Source: Streptomyces sp. R33 (lineage in GTDB: Bacteria; Actinomycetota; Actinomycetes; Streptomycetales; Streptomycetaceae). From it: 64,000 bases of DNA. The position numbers and the translations under genes are program-made. Below the pieces are notes generated by a model. That model saw only the letters and a program-made list of their open reading frames with translations, made no database searches and was not told where the DNA came from. Of the stretch, positions 1 to 8,213 are shown piece by piece (the first letter of the stretch is position 1; each line of letters opens with the position of its first letter). Where the stretch lies: NCBI RefSeq assembly GCF_041200175.1, contig NZ_CP165727.1, positions 2,356,001 through 2,420,000 of the forward strand, read 5' to 3'.

Positions 1-1126
1 TCATCTCGCGGTAGTCGTGCTCGATGCGCCAGCGGAGCTTGGCCAGGCGGACCAGGGTGGTCAGCGGGGTGTCTGCGGGCAGGTCGGACAGCCAGAACTG
101 GACCGGCTCGGCCTGGCCGGCGGGCCATTCGGCCAGCAGCCAGCACTCGGGCAGTTCCGGGCCGTCAACGGCCTGCCGGGTCTGGCGCCCGGCAGGCCGG
201 ATCCGCAAGGTGACGAACCGCGAGTACATCCGCTTGAAGCCACTGCGGCCCGTGCCGGGCCGGGAGCCCTCACGCCACTGCACCGGTTTCGCTGCCTTCC
301 GGCCCGCCGCGATGACGAGCTGTTTCACCGACCGCGGCGGGTCGGGGTACTTCGCCACCGGCGGGCGCCCGGTCCCGGAGTACGGTTCGGCGACTGGCAC
401 GGCTTCGCCGGGCTGGGCGGAGAGGGTGGTGGAGATGCCCACCACGTAGTTGAGGCCGCGGGCCTGCACGCCGTGCCGGAACGCCGCCGCGTCACCGTAT
501 CCGGCGTCCGCGATGGCCAGCGGCACCTCGATGCCCCACGAGCGGGTCTCGTCGAGCATGTCGAGTGCGAGCTGCCACTTCTCCACGTGCCCGATGTCGT
601 CGGGAATGCCGCAGGCGGCGCGGCGGGCGACCTTGTCCGGGTCCGCCTTCACGGACTCGGGCGCCCAGTTTTCGGGCAGGAAGAGCCGCCAGTCGACCGC
701 CGCTGAGGCATGGTCGGAGGCCAGGTGCAGGGACACGCCCACCTGGCAGTTGGTGACCTTGCCGGCAGTGCCGGTGTACTGCCGGGACACACACGCCGAG
801 GCGTTGCCGTCCTTGAGGAACCCGGTGTCGTCGACGACCACCGCGGTGGGTCGGATCGCCTTTTCCATCCTCCAGGCCAGCCGGGCCCGCACATGCGCCG
901 GATCCCAGGGGCTCGTAGTCACGAAGTGGGCCAGCGCCTGCCGGTTCCCGTCCTCACCCAGCCGGGCAGCCATCGGCTCGACCGACTTACGCTGCCCGTC
1001 AGTGAGCAGACCCCGCAGGTAGACCTGCCCCCACCGACGCTGGTCGTTTCTCGCGAACGGCTCGAAGACCTCTGCCGCGAAGTCCTCCAACTCGGCACGT
1101 ACGGATGCGATTTCCTCCGGTGTCAC
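1..1126 (-). CDS. IS701-family DDE transposase, cut by the left window edge
   Basis: The frame is open from a GTG at 1126 (in-frame TGA two codons upstream) to the left edge, giving about 375 residues without interruption. It reads as an IS701-type DDE transposase: VVVDDTGFLKDG near residue 95 supplies the first Asp, IADAGYGD near residue 207 the second, and RWRIEHDYRE at the window edge the Glu helix. The enzyme would cut and rejoin element ends. No frameshift or stop is seen, so the visible part looks intact; its C-terminus and the distal inverted repeat lie outside the window. The near end of the element should fall in the short gap before 1192, but no terminal repeat can be confirmed from one side. 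Family assignment is from motif recognition. Confidence 0.85.
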   Translation of the reverse strand, partial: MTPEEIASVRAELEDFAAEVFEPFARNDQRRWGQVYLRGLLTDGQRKSVEPMAARLGEDGNRQALAHFVTTSPWDPAHVRARLAWRMEKAIRPTAVVVDDTGFLKDGNASACVSRQYTGTAGKVTNCQVGVSLHLASDHASAAVDWRLFLPENWAPESVKADPDKVARRAACGIPDDIGHVEKWQLALDMLDETRSWGIEVPLAIADAGYGDAAAFRHGVQARGLNYVVGISTTLSAQPGEAVPVAEPYSGTGRPPVAKYPDPPRSVKQLVIAAGRKAAKPVQWREGSRPGTGRSGFKRMYSRFVTLRIRPAGRQTRQAVDGPELPECWLLAEWPAGQAEPVQFWLSDLPADTPLTTLVRLAKLRWRIEHDYREM

Positions 1127-1191
1127 ACGTCCTCAACGCCACACCAAACCCCCAGGACACGCAACACCAGCCCCGACCTGACCAAGCCCTA

Positions 1192-2193
1192 CTAGGCCCT
1201 GGCCGCCGCCTCGTCGGCCAGGGCCGTCAGGTCCTCGACGCTCATCGCGCCCGGCGGGAGGCCTTCGCGGGCGAAGATGTTCGCGGCGTGGCGCAGGGTG
1301 TCGTTCACCGGGGTCGGGATCCCGTGGAGACGCCCCAGCAGCGAGATCTCGCCGTTGAGGTAGTCCGCCTCGATCGAGCCCGTGCCCCGGTGCAGGGACT
1401 GCCAGGACGACCCGCCCCGCAGGCCGGGCGGCTGGTCGACCTTGCCGTCACGGGCCGCCGACTGCTCCGCGTCCGAGGCGTACGCGATCCCGGCCGCGTC
1501 GAACGCCGCCTTCGCCTCGCGGATCGCGCGGAGCAGCAGCGCGGCCTTCGCCGGGTCGGGCTCCGGCCCGGTCGTCGCCTGGATCGCGTTGCCGAGGTTG
1601 CCCAGCAGCTTCGCGTACTTCCACCGCATCACGTCCTCGACGACCGGTGCCTCGAAGCCGGATTTCTCCAGGTCGGCCGCGATCCGCCGGGCCCGGGCGT
1701 CCGCGCCCCCGGCGGCCAGTCCGATGTGCAGGATGCCCGTCAGCGGCGCGCACAGCGCGGACACCACGCCCGGCTCCAGGAACGTGGCGGGCAGCCATAC
1801 GCAGACCCCGTACACGCGCGCGAAGCGGCGCAGCGCCAGCCGCTCGCTCTCCACCCCGTTCTGCGCGCACAGCACCGGCAGCCGCTGCGCCGCCGTGCCG
1901 CCGCCCGCGACCTCCGCGTCGCCCCACGCATCGAGCGCGGCGATCGCGTCCTGGGTCTTGACGGTCAGCAGCAGTACGTCGTCCGGCCGCAGTTCCCCCA
2001 GCTCCGCCGGGCCCGTGACCACGGGGATCCGGTGCACTCGGGCCCCGTCCGCCGTCGTGAGCCGCAGCCCGTCCGCCGTGAGGGCCTGCGCGTGCGCACC
2101 GCGCGCGACGAGCACGACCTCCGCGCCCGTTTCCGCCAGGCGTCCGCCGATGGTCGCGCCGATCGCGCCGGCGCCGATGATGATGTAACGCAT
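1192..2193 (-). CDS. Ketopantoate reductase (ApbA/PanE) family protein
   Basis: This 333-aa protein starts with a Rossmann dinucleotide site, YIIIGAGAIGATIGGRLAETG (residues 3 onward, GxGxxG), which fits NADPH binding. LLLTVKTQD and CAQNGVESE correspond to the conserved Lys/Asn motifs of 2-dehydropantoate 2-reductases, and MRWKYAKLLGNLGNA carries the second-domain Lys and Asn. The ATG at 2193 is chosen over upstream in-frame starts because the Rossmann strand begins at residue 3. The gene is divergent from the aldo/keto reductase at 2240, with only 46 bp between them, so promoters must overlap. Streptomycetes carry several PanE-like paralogues, so pantothenate synthesis is not certain; reduction of another 2-oxo acid is possible. 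Confidence 0.85.
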   Translation of the reverse strand: MRYIIIGAGAIGATIGGRLAETGAEVVLVARGAHAQALTADGLRLTTADGARVHRIPVVTGPAELGELRPDDVLLLTVKTQDAIAALDAWGDAEVAGGGTAAQRLPVLCAQNGVESERLALRRFARVYGVCVWLPATFLEPGVVSALCAPLTGILHIGLAAGGADARARRIAADLEKSGFEAPVVEDVMRWKYAKLLGNLGNAIQATTGPEPDPAKAALLLRAIREAKAAFDAAGIAYASDAEQSAARDGKVDQPPGLRGGSSWQSLHRGTGSIEADYLNGEISLLGRLHGIPTPVNDTLRHAANIFAREGLPPGAMSVEDLTALADEAAARA

Positions 2194-2239
2194 GGCCAGG
2201 AGCCTGGCACATCGGGAGCCCTGAGTTACCGTCGGGGGC

Positions 2240-3088
2240 ATGGTGGACGACATGTTCCTTCTCGGCGGCGATCTCCCCGTACGGCGGCTCGGCCTCGGCA
2301 CGGGCGGTCTGGTCGGACCCGGCTACTGGGGCCCGCGCGGCAGCCGCGCCGAGGCCCGGGCCTTGCTGAACACGGCCGTCGACCGCGGTGTCACCTTCCT
2401 CGACACCGCCGACAACTACGGCCCCGACCTGGCCGAGGAGCTGATCGCCGAGGCCCTTCACCCGTACGCGGAGCAGCTCGTCATCGCCACGAAGGGCGGG
2501 GTGGTGCGCACCGGCCCCGACCTGTGGCATCACGCGGGGCGTCCCGAGCAGCTGCGGGCGATGTGCGAGGCGAGCCTGCGGCGGCTGCGGGTGGAGTGCA
2601 TCGACCTGTACCAGCTGCACCGCTTCGATCCGGCGGTCCCGATGGCCGAACAGCTGGGCGCGCTCGCCGGGTTGCGGGAAGAGGGCAAGATCCGGCACAT
2701 CGGGCTGGACACGGTCACCGCCGAGCAGCTGGGCCGGGCGCTGGAGCTCGTCCCGGTCGCCGCCGTCCAGAACCCGTACAACCTGCTGGACCGGTCGTCG
2801 GCGGAGGTGCTCGCCCTGTGCGAGGCGCGGGGGATCGCCTTCCTCCCGTACTACCCCCTGGGCAGCGGCTCCCTGACCCGCGAGAGCGCGGCCGCGGTGA
2901 CCGCCGTCGCCACCGAGCACCGCGCGGGCCCGGGGCAGATCGCGCTGGCCTGGCTGCTGCACCGGTCGCCGGTGCTGTGCCCCATGCCGGGCACCGGCTC
3001 CCCCGCCCACCTGGCCGAAAACATTGACGCGGCAACCATCCACCTGACGCCGCGGGAGCTGGCCGTCCTCGACGCGCTCGGCCAGTAG
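2240..3088 (+). CDS. Aldo/keto reductase
   Basis: This 282-aa protein has the (beta/alpha)8 pattern of NADPH-dependent aldo/keto reductases. The tetrad is visible: Asp and Tyr in FLDTADNYG (about residues 53-60), Lys in VIATKGG (about 83) and His in YQLHRFD (about 119). The C-terminal LPYYPLGSG and CPMPGTGSPAHLAENI correspond to the cofactor-binding loops. Length is normal for a short single-domain AKR. The ATG is preceded by a GGGGG run at the expected distance. The substrate cannot be told from sequence. It shares a short divergent promoter region with the ketopantoate-reductase-like gene. Confidence 0.9.
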   Translation: MVDDMFLLGGDLPVRRLGLGTGGLVGPGYWGPRGSRAEARALLNTAVDRGVTFLDTADNYGPDLAEELIAEALHPYAEQLVIATKGGVVRTGPDLWHHAGRPEQLRAMCEASLRRLRVECIDLYQLHRFDPAVPMAEQLGALAGLREEGKIRHIGLDTVTAEQLGRALELVPVAAVQNPYNLLDRSSAEVLALCEARGIAFLPYYPLGSGSLTRESAAAVTAVATEHRAGPGQIALAWLLHRSPVLCPMPGTGSPAHLAENIDAATIHLTPRELAVLDALGQ

Positions 3089-3224
3089 CCCGGCCGTAGG
3101 CTGGAAGTGCACGCACGGAGCGGGGAGCCCCGGTCTGTTTGCGTCGATTTCAACCATCTCGGGGGCCGGAATCTTCTCGGCGGGGCTTCTCTCGCCTGAA
3201 CTCCTTGCCTGAAGGGAGCCCCTG

Positions 3225-5087
3225 ATGGCCGTCAAGAAGCGCACGTCCGCCAAGTCCGCGAACGGCCAGGACGAACTGATCACCTCGCTCAAGCAATTCA
3301 TCCGTACCCGCGGGTCGAGCTACCTCAGCGACCCGAACGTTTCCTCGATCGGCATCGGCTACAAGGAGAAGAACGGGAAGCGGAGCAAGGAACTGGCGCT
3401 GCAGTTCACGGTGGACAAGAAGGTCCAGCCGGAGGGCGTGCGCGCCGTGGGGAGCGTCGAGATACCGCCGGTCATCGACATAGGCGGCGGCGTCAAGGTG
3501 CCGACCGATGTCGTGCAGCGCAGCTACAAGCCGCACTTCCTGGTGGTGCCCGAGGCCCAGACGCCCGAGCGGCAGAAGCGCGTCGACCCGGTCCGTCCCG
3601 GGGTGAGCGTCGGCAACGTCAAGGTGAGCGCCGGCACCCTCGGCTGCATCGTCTTCGACAAGAACGACGGCTCGACCTGTGTCCTGAGCAACTGGCACGT
3701 GCTGAACGGCCGCACGGGCGTGCCGGGCGACGAGGTCGTACAGCCCGGAACCGCCGACGACAGCCGCATCGCCCTGAACCGGCTCGGCACGCTCAAGCGC
3801 TCCCACCTCGGCCAGGTCGGCGACTGCGCCGTCGCCGGCATCACGGAACGCGACGTCGACACGGCCATCCTCGACCTGGGGGTCACGCCGACGCAGCTCG
3901 GCGAGCCGCAGATCGACGACAAGGTCGTCAAGAGCGGGCGGACCACCGGTGTCACGCACGGGGTGGTGACGCGGCCCTTCGCCAAGGTGAGCATCGACTA
4001 CGGTCCGCCGGTCGGGGTGCGCGAGATCGAGTGCTTCGAGATAGGCCCCGACCGTGGCCATCCGGCGGACGGCGACGAGATCAGCCTGCCCGGCGACTCC
4101 GGTTCGGCGTGGCTGTTCAAGACGCGCACCGGCAGGCCGACCGACGTTCTGGCCGGTCTGCACTTCGGCGGCGAGAGCGACGCGGATCCCGAGGACCGGG
4201 CGCTGGCCTGCTTCCCGCACGCGGTCTTCGAGGAACTGAAGATCACCTTCCAGCCGCCGGCCCGCGATTCGCTGGAGGCCGTGACGGGGTACGACCCGGG
4301 CTTCCTCTCGGTGCCGATATCCATGCCGCAGCTGGGTGAGGCCGTCAAGGCGGATGCCGTGCAGCTCTCCGGGACCGAGGTCATCCCGTACACCCACTTC
4401 TCGCTGGCGCTGAACGGGAAGCGGCGGTTCGCGTTCTGGGTGGCCTGGAACATCGACGGCGGCGCCATCAAGAAGATCGACCGCAGCGGGATCGAGTTCA
4501 AGAAGGATCCGCGGCTGCCGGCCGACGCCCAGGTCGGCAACGAGATCTACAAGGGCAACCGGCTCGACCGGGGCCACATAGCGCGCCGCGCCGACCTGAT
4601 CTGGGGGCCGATGCCCGAGGCGGACCGCGCCAACACCGACTCGTTCTTCTACACCAACATCACCCCGCAGATGGACGACTTCAACCAGAGCGCGAAGGCC
4701 GGCGTCTGGGGTGAGCTGGAGAACGCCCTCTTCGAGGAGGTCGAGGTCGAGGGCCTGCGGGTCAGCGTGTTCGGCGGGCCGGTGTTCCAGGACGACGACC
4801 GCGTCTTCCGGGGCGTGCAGCTTCCGCGCGAGTTCTGGAAGGTGCTCGTGTACTCGGAGAAGGGCACCCTCAAGGCCAAGGCGTTCCTGCTGACCCAGAA
4901 CCTGGTCCTGACGGAGTCCCTGGAGCTGGACGAGTTCCGGGTGTTCCAGGTCATGCTGGGCGAGGTCCAGAAGCGGACCGGCCTCAAGTTCCACGACGCG
5001 ATGGTCCAGGCGGACACGCTGGTGGTCCCGAGGGACTTGGAGGCCCGCAGTCCGCTGGAGAGCGTGGCCGACATCGACTGGAGCTAG
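3225..5087 (+). CDS. Trypsin-like protease / DNA-RNA non-specific endonuclease fusion
   Basis: This 620-aa protein joins two catalytic domains. Residues about 35-340 form a chymotrypsin-fold protease: His158 in SNWHVLNG, Asp in VDTAILD (212 or 217), and Ser292 in LPGDSGSAW. Residues about 375-605 form an EndoG/NUC1-type nuclease with the DRGH motif (448-451) and the metal-ligand Asn in YTNITPQ (about 478). The fusion is read directly in one open frame. No signal peptide or membrane segment is visible, and the N-terminus is Lys-rich, so it appears cytoplasmic. A good SD (GAAGGGAG) precedes the ATG. It is flanked by unrelated genes and stands alone. In known families such fusions act as conflict effectors in which proteolysis could release or activate the nuclease; that role is inferred. 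Confidence 0.85.
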   Translation: MAVKKRTSAKSANGQDELITSLKQFIRTRGSSYLSDPNVSSIGIGYKEKNGKRSKELALQFTVDKKVQPEGVRAVGSVEIPPVIDIGGGVKVPTDVVQRSYKPHFLVVPEAQTPERQKRVDPVRPGVSVGNVKVSAGTLGCIVFDKNDGSTCVLSNWHVLNGRTGVPGDEVVQPGTADDSRIALNRLGTLKRSHLGQVGDCAVAGITERDVDTAILDLGVTPTQLGEPQIDDKVVKSGRTTGVTHGVVTRPFAKVSIDYGPPVGVREIECFEIGPDRGHPADGDEISLPGDSGSAWLFKTRTGRPTDVLAGLHFGGESDADPEDRALACFPHAVFEELKITFQPPARDSLEAVTGYDPGFLSVPISMPQLGEAVKADAVQLSGTEVIPYTHFSLALNGKRRFAFWVAWNIDGGAIKKIDRSGIEFKKDPRLPADAQVGNEIYKGNRLDRGHIARRADLIWGPMPEADRANTDSFFYTNITPQMDDFNQSAKAGVWGELENALFEEVEVEGLRVSVFGGPVFQDDDRVFRGVQLPREFWKVLVYSEKGTLKAKAFLLTQNLVLTESLELDEFRVFQVMLGEVQKRTGLKFHDAMVQADTLVVPRDLEARSPLESVADIDWS

Positions 5088-5097
5088 GGCCCCGGAG

Positions 5098-5655
5098 CTA
5101 GGGGGTGTCCTGCGTCAGCTCGACGAGTTTGGCGACGGTGTTCCAGTTGCGGGTCGTCGCGTCGATGCCCTTGAACACGGCGGGCCGGGCGAGGGCCTCG
5201 GCCAGTTTGGAGCGGCCCAGCCCGTTCGGGGCGTAGAGGTAGACGACCCGGTCGCCGATCCGGTACTCCTCCGGGAGGTACGCGGGTCCGTCGATCGAGG
5301 CGAACCGCTCCTCGCCCGGCTGCTCGGAGAGGAAGGTGGCGTGCAGCTGCCTGCCCTCCAGCTCGGCGGCCGGGAAGGGGCAGGCGTCGGCGACGGCGCG
5401 CAGGTAGCCGCCGTCGACCACCAGGCAGCGCACGGCGAAGCCGAAGTGGGCCTCGATGGCCCGCTCCAGCTCCCGGGCCAGGGCGGCCGGGTCCTTCTCC
5501 CCGGTGGCGAAGACGGCGTTGCCGCTCTGCAGGTACGTCTGCACCTCGGTGTGGCCGAGGCCCGCCAGGACCTCGCGCAGCTCGGCCATCGGGACCTTCT
5601 TGGCCCCGCCGACATTGATTCCGCGCAGCAGGGCCGCGTACTTCTTCGTGGTCAT
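5098..5655 (-). CDS. DUF1697 family protein
   Basis: This 185-aa protein matches the DUF1697 family by its opening [12 protein letters not shown], the LQSGNAVF stretch (about residues 42-49) and the C-terminal [11 protein letters not shown]. The family is widespread and of unknown function; no catalytic residues can be named. The ATG at 5655 overlaps the TGA of the upstream glycosyltransferase by four bases, so the two are probably translationally coupled. The stop lies only 10 bp from the end of the convergent protease-nuclease gene. Confidence 0.85.
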   Translation of the reverse strand: MTTKKYAALLRGINVGGAKKVPMAELREVLAGLGHTEVQTYLQSGNAVFATGEKDPAALARELERAIEAHFGFAVRCLVVDGGYLRAVADACPFPAAELEGRQLHATFLSEQPGEERFASIDGPAYLPEEYRIGDRVVYLYAPNGLGRSKLAEALARPAVFKGIDATTRNWNTVAKLVELTQDTP

Positions 5656-6887
5656 GAGCGAACGATAGGACGGCTCACCGACAACGCGGCCAGTTCGGCC
5701 TCGATGAGGTCGGCTGCCTGTCGCGTACCGCCCTCGGCGGCCATCTGCGCGCGGACGGCCTCGGCGCGGGCCGCGACCCCGGGGTCCGCGACGAGCCCGA
5801 GGACGGCCTCCCGCAGGGTCGCGGCGTCGGCCTCCTCCATGGGGACGTGCCGGGCGACGCCGAGTCCCTGGAGCATGTCGGCGTTGCCGAACTGGTCGGC
5901 GGCCTGCGGGACGGCGACCATCGGGGTGCCGGTGGCGAGGCCTTCCCGGCTGCCGCCGGCGCCCGCGTGGGTGATGAAGGCGTCGGCCCGGCGCAGGATG
6001 TCCGGCTGGGGAACCCAGCGGTGGACCTCCACGTTGGCGGGGACGGTGCCCAGTTCGGCCTCGTCGGTGAACCTGCCGATCTGGAGGACGACGTGCCAGT
6101 CGGGCAGGTCCCCGAAGGCCTCGATGCAGGCGCGGTAGAAGGCGGGCTGCTTGGTGAAGGTGGAGCCGAGGGAGACCAGCAGCACCTTCTTGCCCTCCGC
6201 TGCCGCCGGGCGCTCCCAGGCGCCCTGGTCGGCGGTGGGCTCGCCCCGGCAGGAGCCGACGAAGGTGTGGACGGACTCGTCGACGCGGTCGGCGTGCGGC
6301 TGGAGGGCGCGCGGAATGAGCACGATGCTGCGGCGCGGCCGGCCGACGAAGGGGTCGGGGTCCTCGTCGATGCCGTTCTCGCCGAGCCAGGCGCGGAAGC
6401 GGGCGTAGTACGCCTGCCCGCGCTCGGAGGCGCGCAGTTCGGCCGTCATCGGCTCGCCGACCTCCTCCTCGTACCCGGTCCAGGCGACCAGGTTCGGGGA
6501 GAGGGAGACGGCGGGGACGCCCCAGCGGTGGGCGAGGACGCGCGCCGGGTAGGAGGTGATGTCGTGGAGGACCAGGTCGGGTTCGTCGCCCTCGAAGGCC
6601 GCCGCGAGCTGCGGCAGGGCCTGGACGGCGTCGTTCAGGAACGGCTCGATGTTGTCGATGAGCTCGGTGCCCCAGGCCTCGGGCTCGTCGTCGGTGGGGA
6701 GGGTGGAGTTCCAGATCACCGGTGTGGCGCCGGTCTCCGCGATCTTCTCGGCGAAGGGAGCGGGGATGGCGTAGCTGACGCGGTGGCCGCGGGCGACGAG
6801 TTCCCGGATCACTTCGATGCTCGGGTTCACGTGCCCGGGGGCGGCGATGGAGAACATGGCGATGTGTGCGGGCTTGGCTGAGGTCAT
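5652..6887 (-). CDS. Macrolide-type UDP-glycosyltransferase (MGT/OleD-like)
   Basis: This 411-aa GT-B glycosyltransferase has an N-terminal acceptor domain opening with [16 protein letters not shown] (His for acceptor deprotonation) and a C-terminal donor domain with [18 protein letters not shown] and [15 protein letters not shown]. That is the signature of the family of macrolide-inactivating enzymes such as OleD, OleI and Mgt. It would transfer a sugar, typically glucose from UDP-glucose, to a macrolide or other hydrophobic acceptor. Length is normal (about 400-430). It is intracellular, with no signal. It leads a two-gene unit with the DUF1697 gene (ATGA overlap). No polyketide genes sit beside it, so a self-resistance or detoxification role is more likely than a biosynthetic one. 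Confidence 0.88.
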   Translation of the reverse strand: MTSAKPAHIAMFSIAAPGHVNPSIEVIRELVARGHRVSYAIPAPFAEKIAETGATPVIWNSTLPTDDEPEAWGTELIDNIEPFLNDAVQALPQLAAAFEGDEPDLVLHDITSYPARVLAHRWGVPAVSLSPNLVAWTGYEEEVGEPMTAELRASERGQAYYARFRAWLGENGIDEDPDPFVGRPRRSIVLIPRALQPHADRVDESVHTFVGSCRGEPTADQGAWERPAAAEGKKVLLVSLGSTFTKQPAFYRACIEAFGDLPDWHVVLQIGRFTDEAELGTVPANVEVHRWVPQPDILRRADAFITHAGAGGSREGLATGTPMVAVPQAADQFGNADMLQGLGVARHVPMEEADAATLREAVLGLVADPGVAARAEAVRAQMAAEGGTRQAADLIEAELAALSVSRPIVRS

Positions 6888-7015
6888 GCGTCGAGGCTAA
6901 CGAGACGATACGTCTCGTGCAACGTGGATTTCCGGCCCGCCGCAAGGACGGGTGGCGCGGGCCCGGGTGCGAGACTGGGCGGATCCACGAAGATCCGGAT
7001 CCGGAGAGACACGGC

Positions 7016-7876
7016 ATGGACGAGGCACGGGCCAGGGACGTACTGAAGGCGGCGGGCCTCACGGGACCGGCCGGGCCGCCCACCCTGCTGGCGCTGGGCG
7101 AGAACGCGGTCTTCGCGGCCGGCGATCTGGTGGTGAAGGTCGGCCGGGAGGCGGCGCTGCTGGAGCGGGCCGAGCGGGAGCTCGCCGTGGCGGGCTGGCT
7201 CGAGGAGGCCGGTATCCCGGCGGTGCGTGCGGCCGAGCCGAAGCCGCGGCTGGTCGCGGGACACCCGGTGACCCTGTGGCACCGCCTCGCGGACGCGGTC
7301 CGGCCGGCCGGGCCCGAGGACCTGGCGGTGCTGCTGCGGCAGATCCACGCCCTCCCGGCGGCCCCGTTCGCGCTGCCCGCGCGGGACCTGCTGGGCGGGG
7401 TCGAGCGCTGGCTGCGGCTGGCGGGCGAGGCCGTCGACCCCGCCGACGCGGCGTACTTGCGGGCCCGGCGCGAGGCGTACGCCGGCGAGGTCGCCGCGCT
7501 CACCCCGCACCTGCCGCCGGGCCCGATCCACGGCGACGCCCTCCCCCGCAACGTCCACGTCGGCCCGGACGGGCCGGTCCTGGTGGACCTGGAGACCGTC
7601 TCGGCCGATCTGCGCGAGCACGACCTGGTGGTGATGGCCCTCTCCCGCGACCGGTACGGGCTGCCGGGACCGTCGTACGAGGCCTTCACCGCGGCGTACG
7701 GCTGGGACGTCCGCGACTGGGAGGGCTGCGCGGTCCTCCGCGGCGCCCGCGAAACGGCGAGCTGCGCCTGGGTCGCCCAGCACGCCCCGGCGAACCCGAA
7801 GGCCCTGGCCGAATTCCGCCGCCGGGTCGCCTCCCTGCGCGACGGTGACCCGGAAACGCGCTGGCACGCCTTCTAG
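7016..7876 (+). CDS. Aminoglycoside phosphotransferase (APH) family kinase
   Basis: This 286-aa protein has the APH/choline-kinase fold. VVKVGREAALLERAERE holds the ATP-site Lys, GPIHGDALPRNVHV is the catalytic HGDxxxxN-type loop (about residues 172-185), and LVDLETVS is the DFD-equivalent metal-binding motif. These proteins phosphorylate small molecules and many have no known substrate. Domain length and C-terminal boundaries look complete. The ATG at 7016 is chosen because the preceding in-frame codons are unlike protein and the domain starts directly afterwards; GGAGAGAC lies upstream. It is monocistronic and divergent from the glycosyltransferase. Confidence 0.82.
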   Translation: MDEARARDVLKAAGLTGPAGPPTLLALGENAVFAAGDLVVKVGREAALLERAERELAVAGWLEEAGIPAVRAAEPKPRLVAGHPVTLWHRLADAVRPAGPEDLAVLLRQIHALPAAPFALPARDLLGGVERWLRLAGEAVDPADAAYLRARREAYAGEVAALTPHLPPGPIHGDALPRNVHVGPDGPVLVDLETVSADLREHDLVVMALSRDRYGLPGPSYEAFTAAYGWDVRDWEGCAVLRGARETASCAWVAQHAPANPKALAEFRRRVASLRDGDPETRWHAF

Positions 7877-8213
7877 GGGGTGTCGTCAAAGTCCCGTCCG
7901 ACCGGCGCCACCGGGCGAACCGGGACCGGAGCGTGGACTGCGATCCCGCCAAGACTCTGAGCTGCACCTCGAGGACCGCGCGGCGTGGCCCTGGCCGGGT
8001 ACCTCCTTTCCGGCCGCGGCAGCGGGTGCGCTCCGCGCCTGAGGGTGCCCGTGGGTGCCGACGGGCCCACGGGGGCGACACAAGGGGCCAAGGGGGCGTT
8101 CCGCCCAACATGAGTCACGAACGTATAACCGAGAGGCAGGGGTTCGTCATATACCTGTGGCGCTATGCAGTCATCCGCTTACTCTCCATCCATCGCGGTG
8201 GTGGTCGAGCCGC
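7877..8213 (+). other. Intergenic region, no supported gene; possible mobile-element scar
   Basis: These 337 bases hold no reading frame with coding character on either strand. The first part (about 7877-8000), beginning GGGGTGTCGTCAAAGTCCC, looks like the edge of an insertion element by eye, but no transposase motif survives. The last 100 bases are relatively AT-rich (ATAACC and CATATACC near 8125-8155) and probably contain the promoter of the NTPase gene that follows. Confidence 0.3.
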
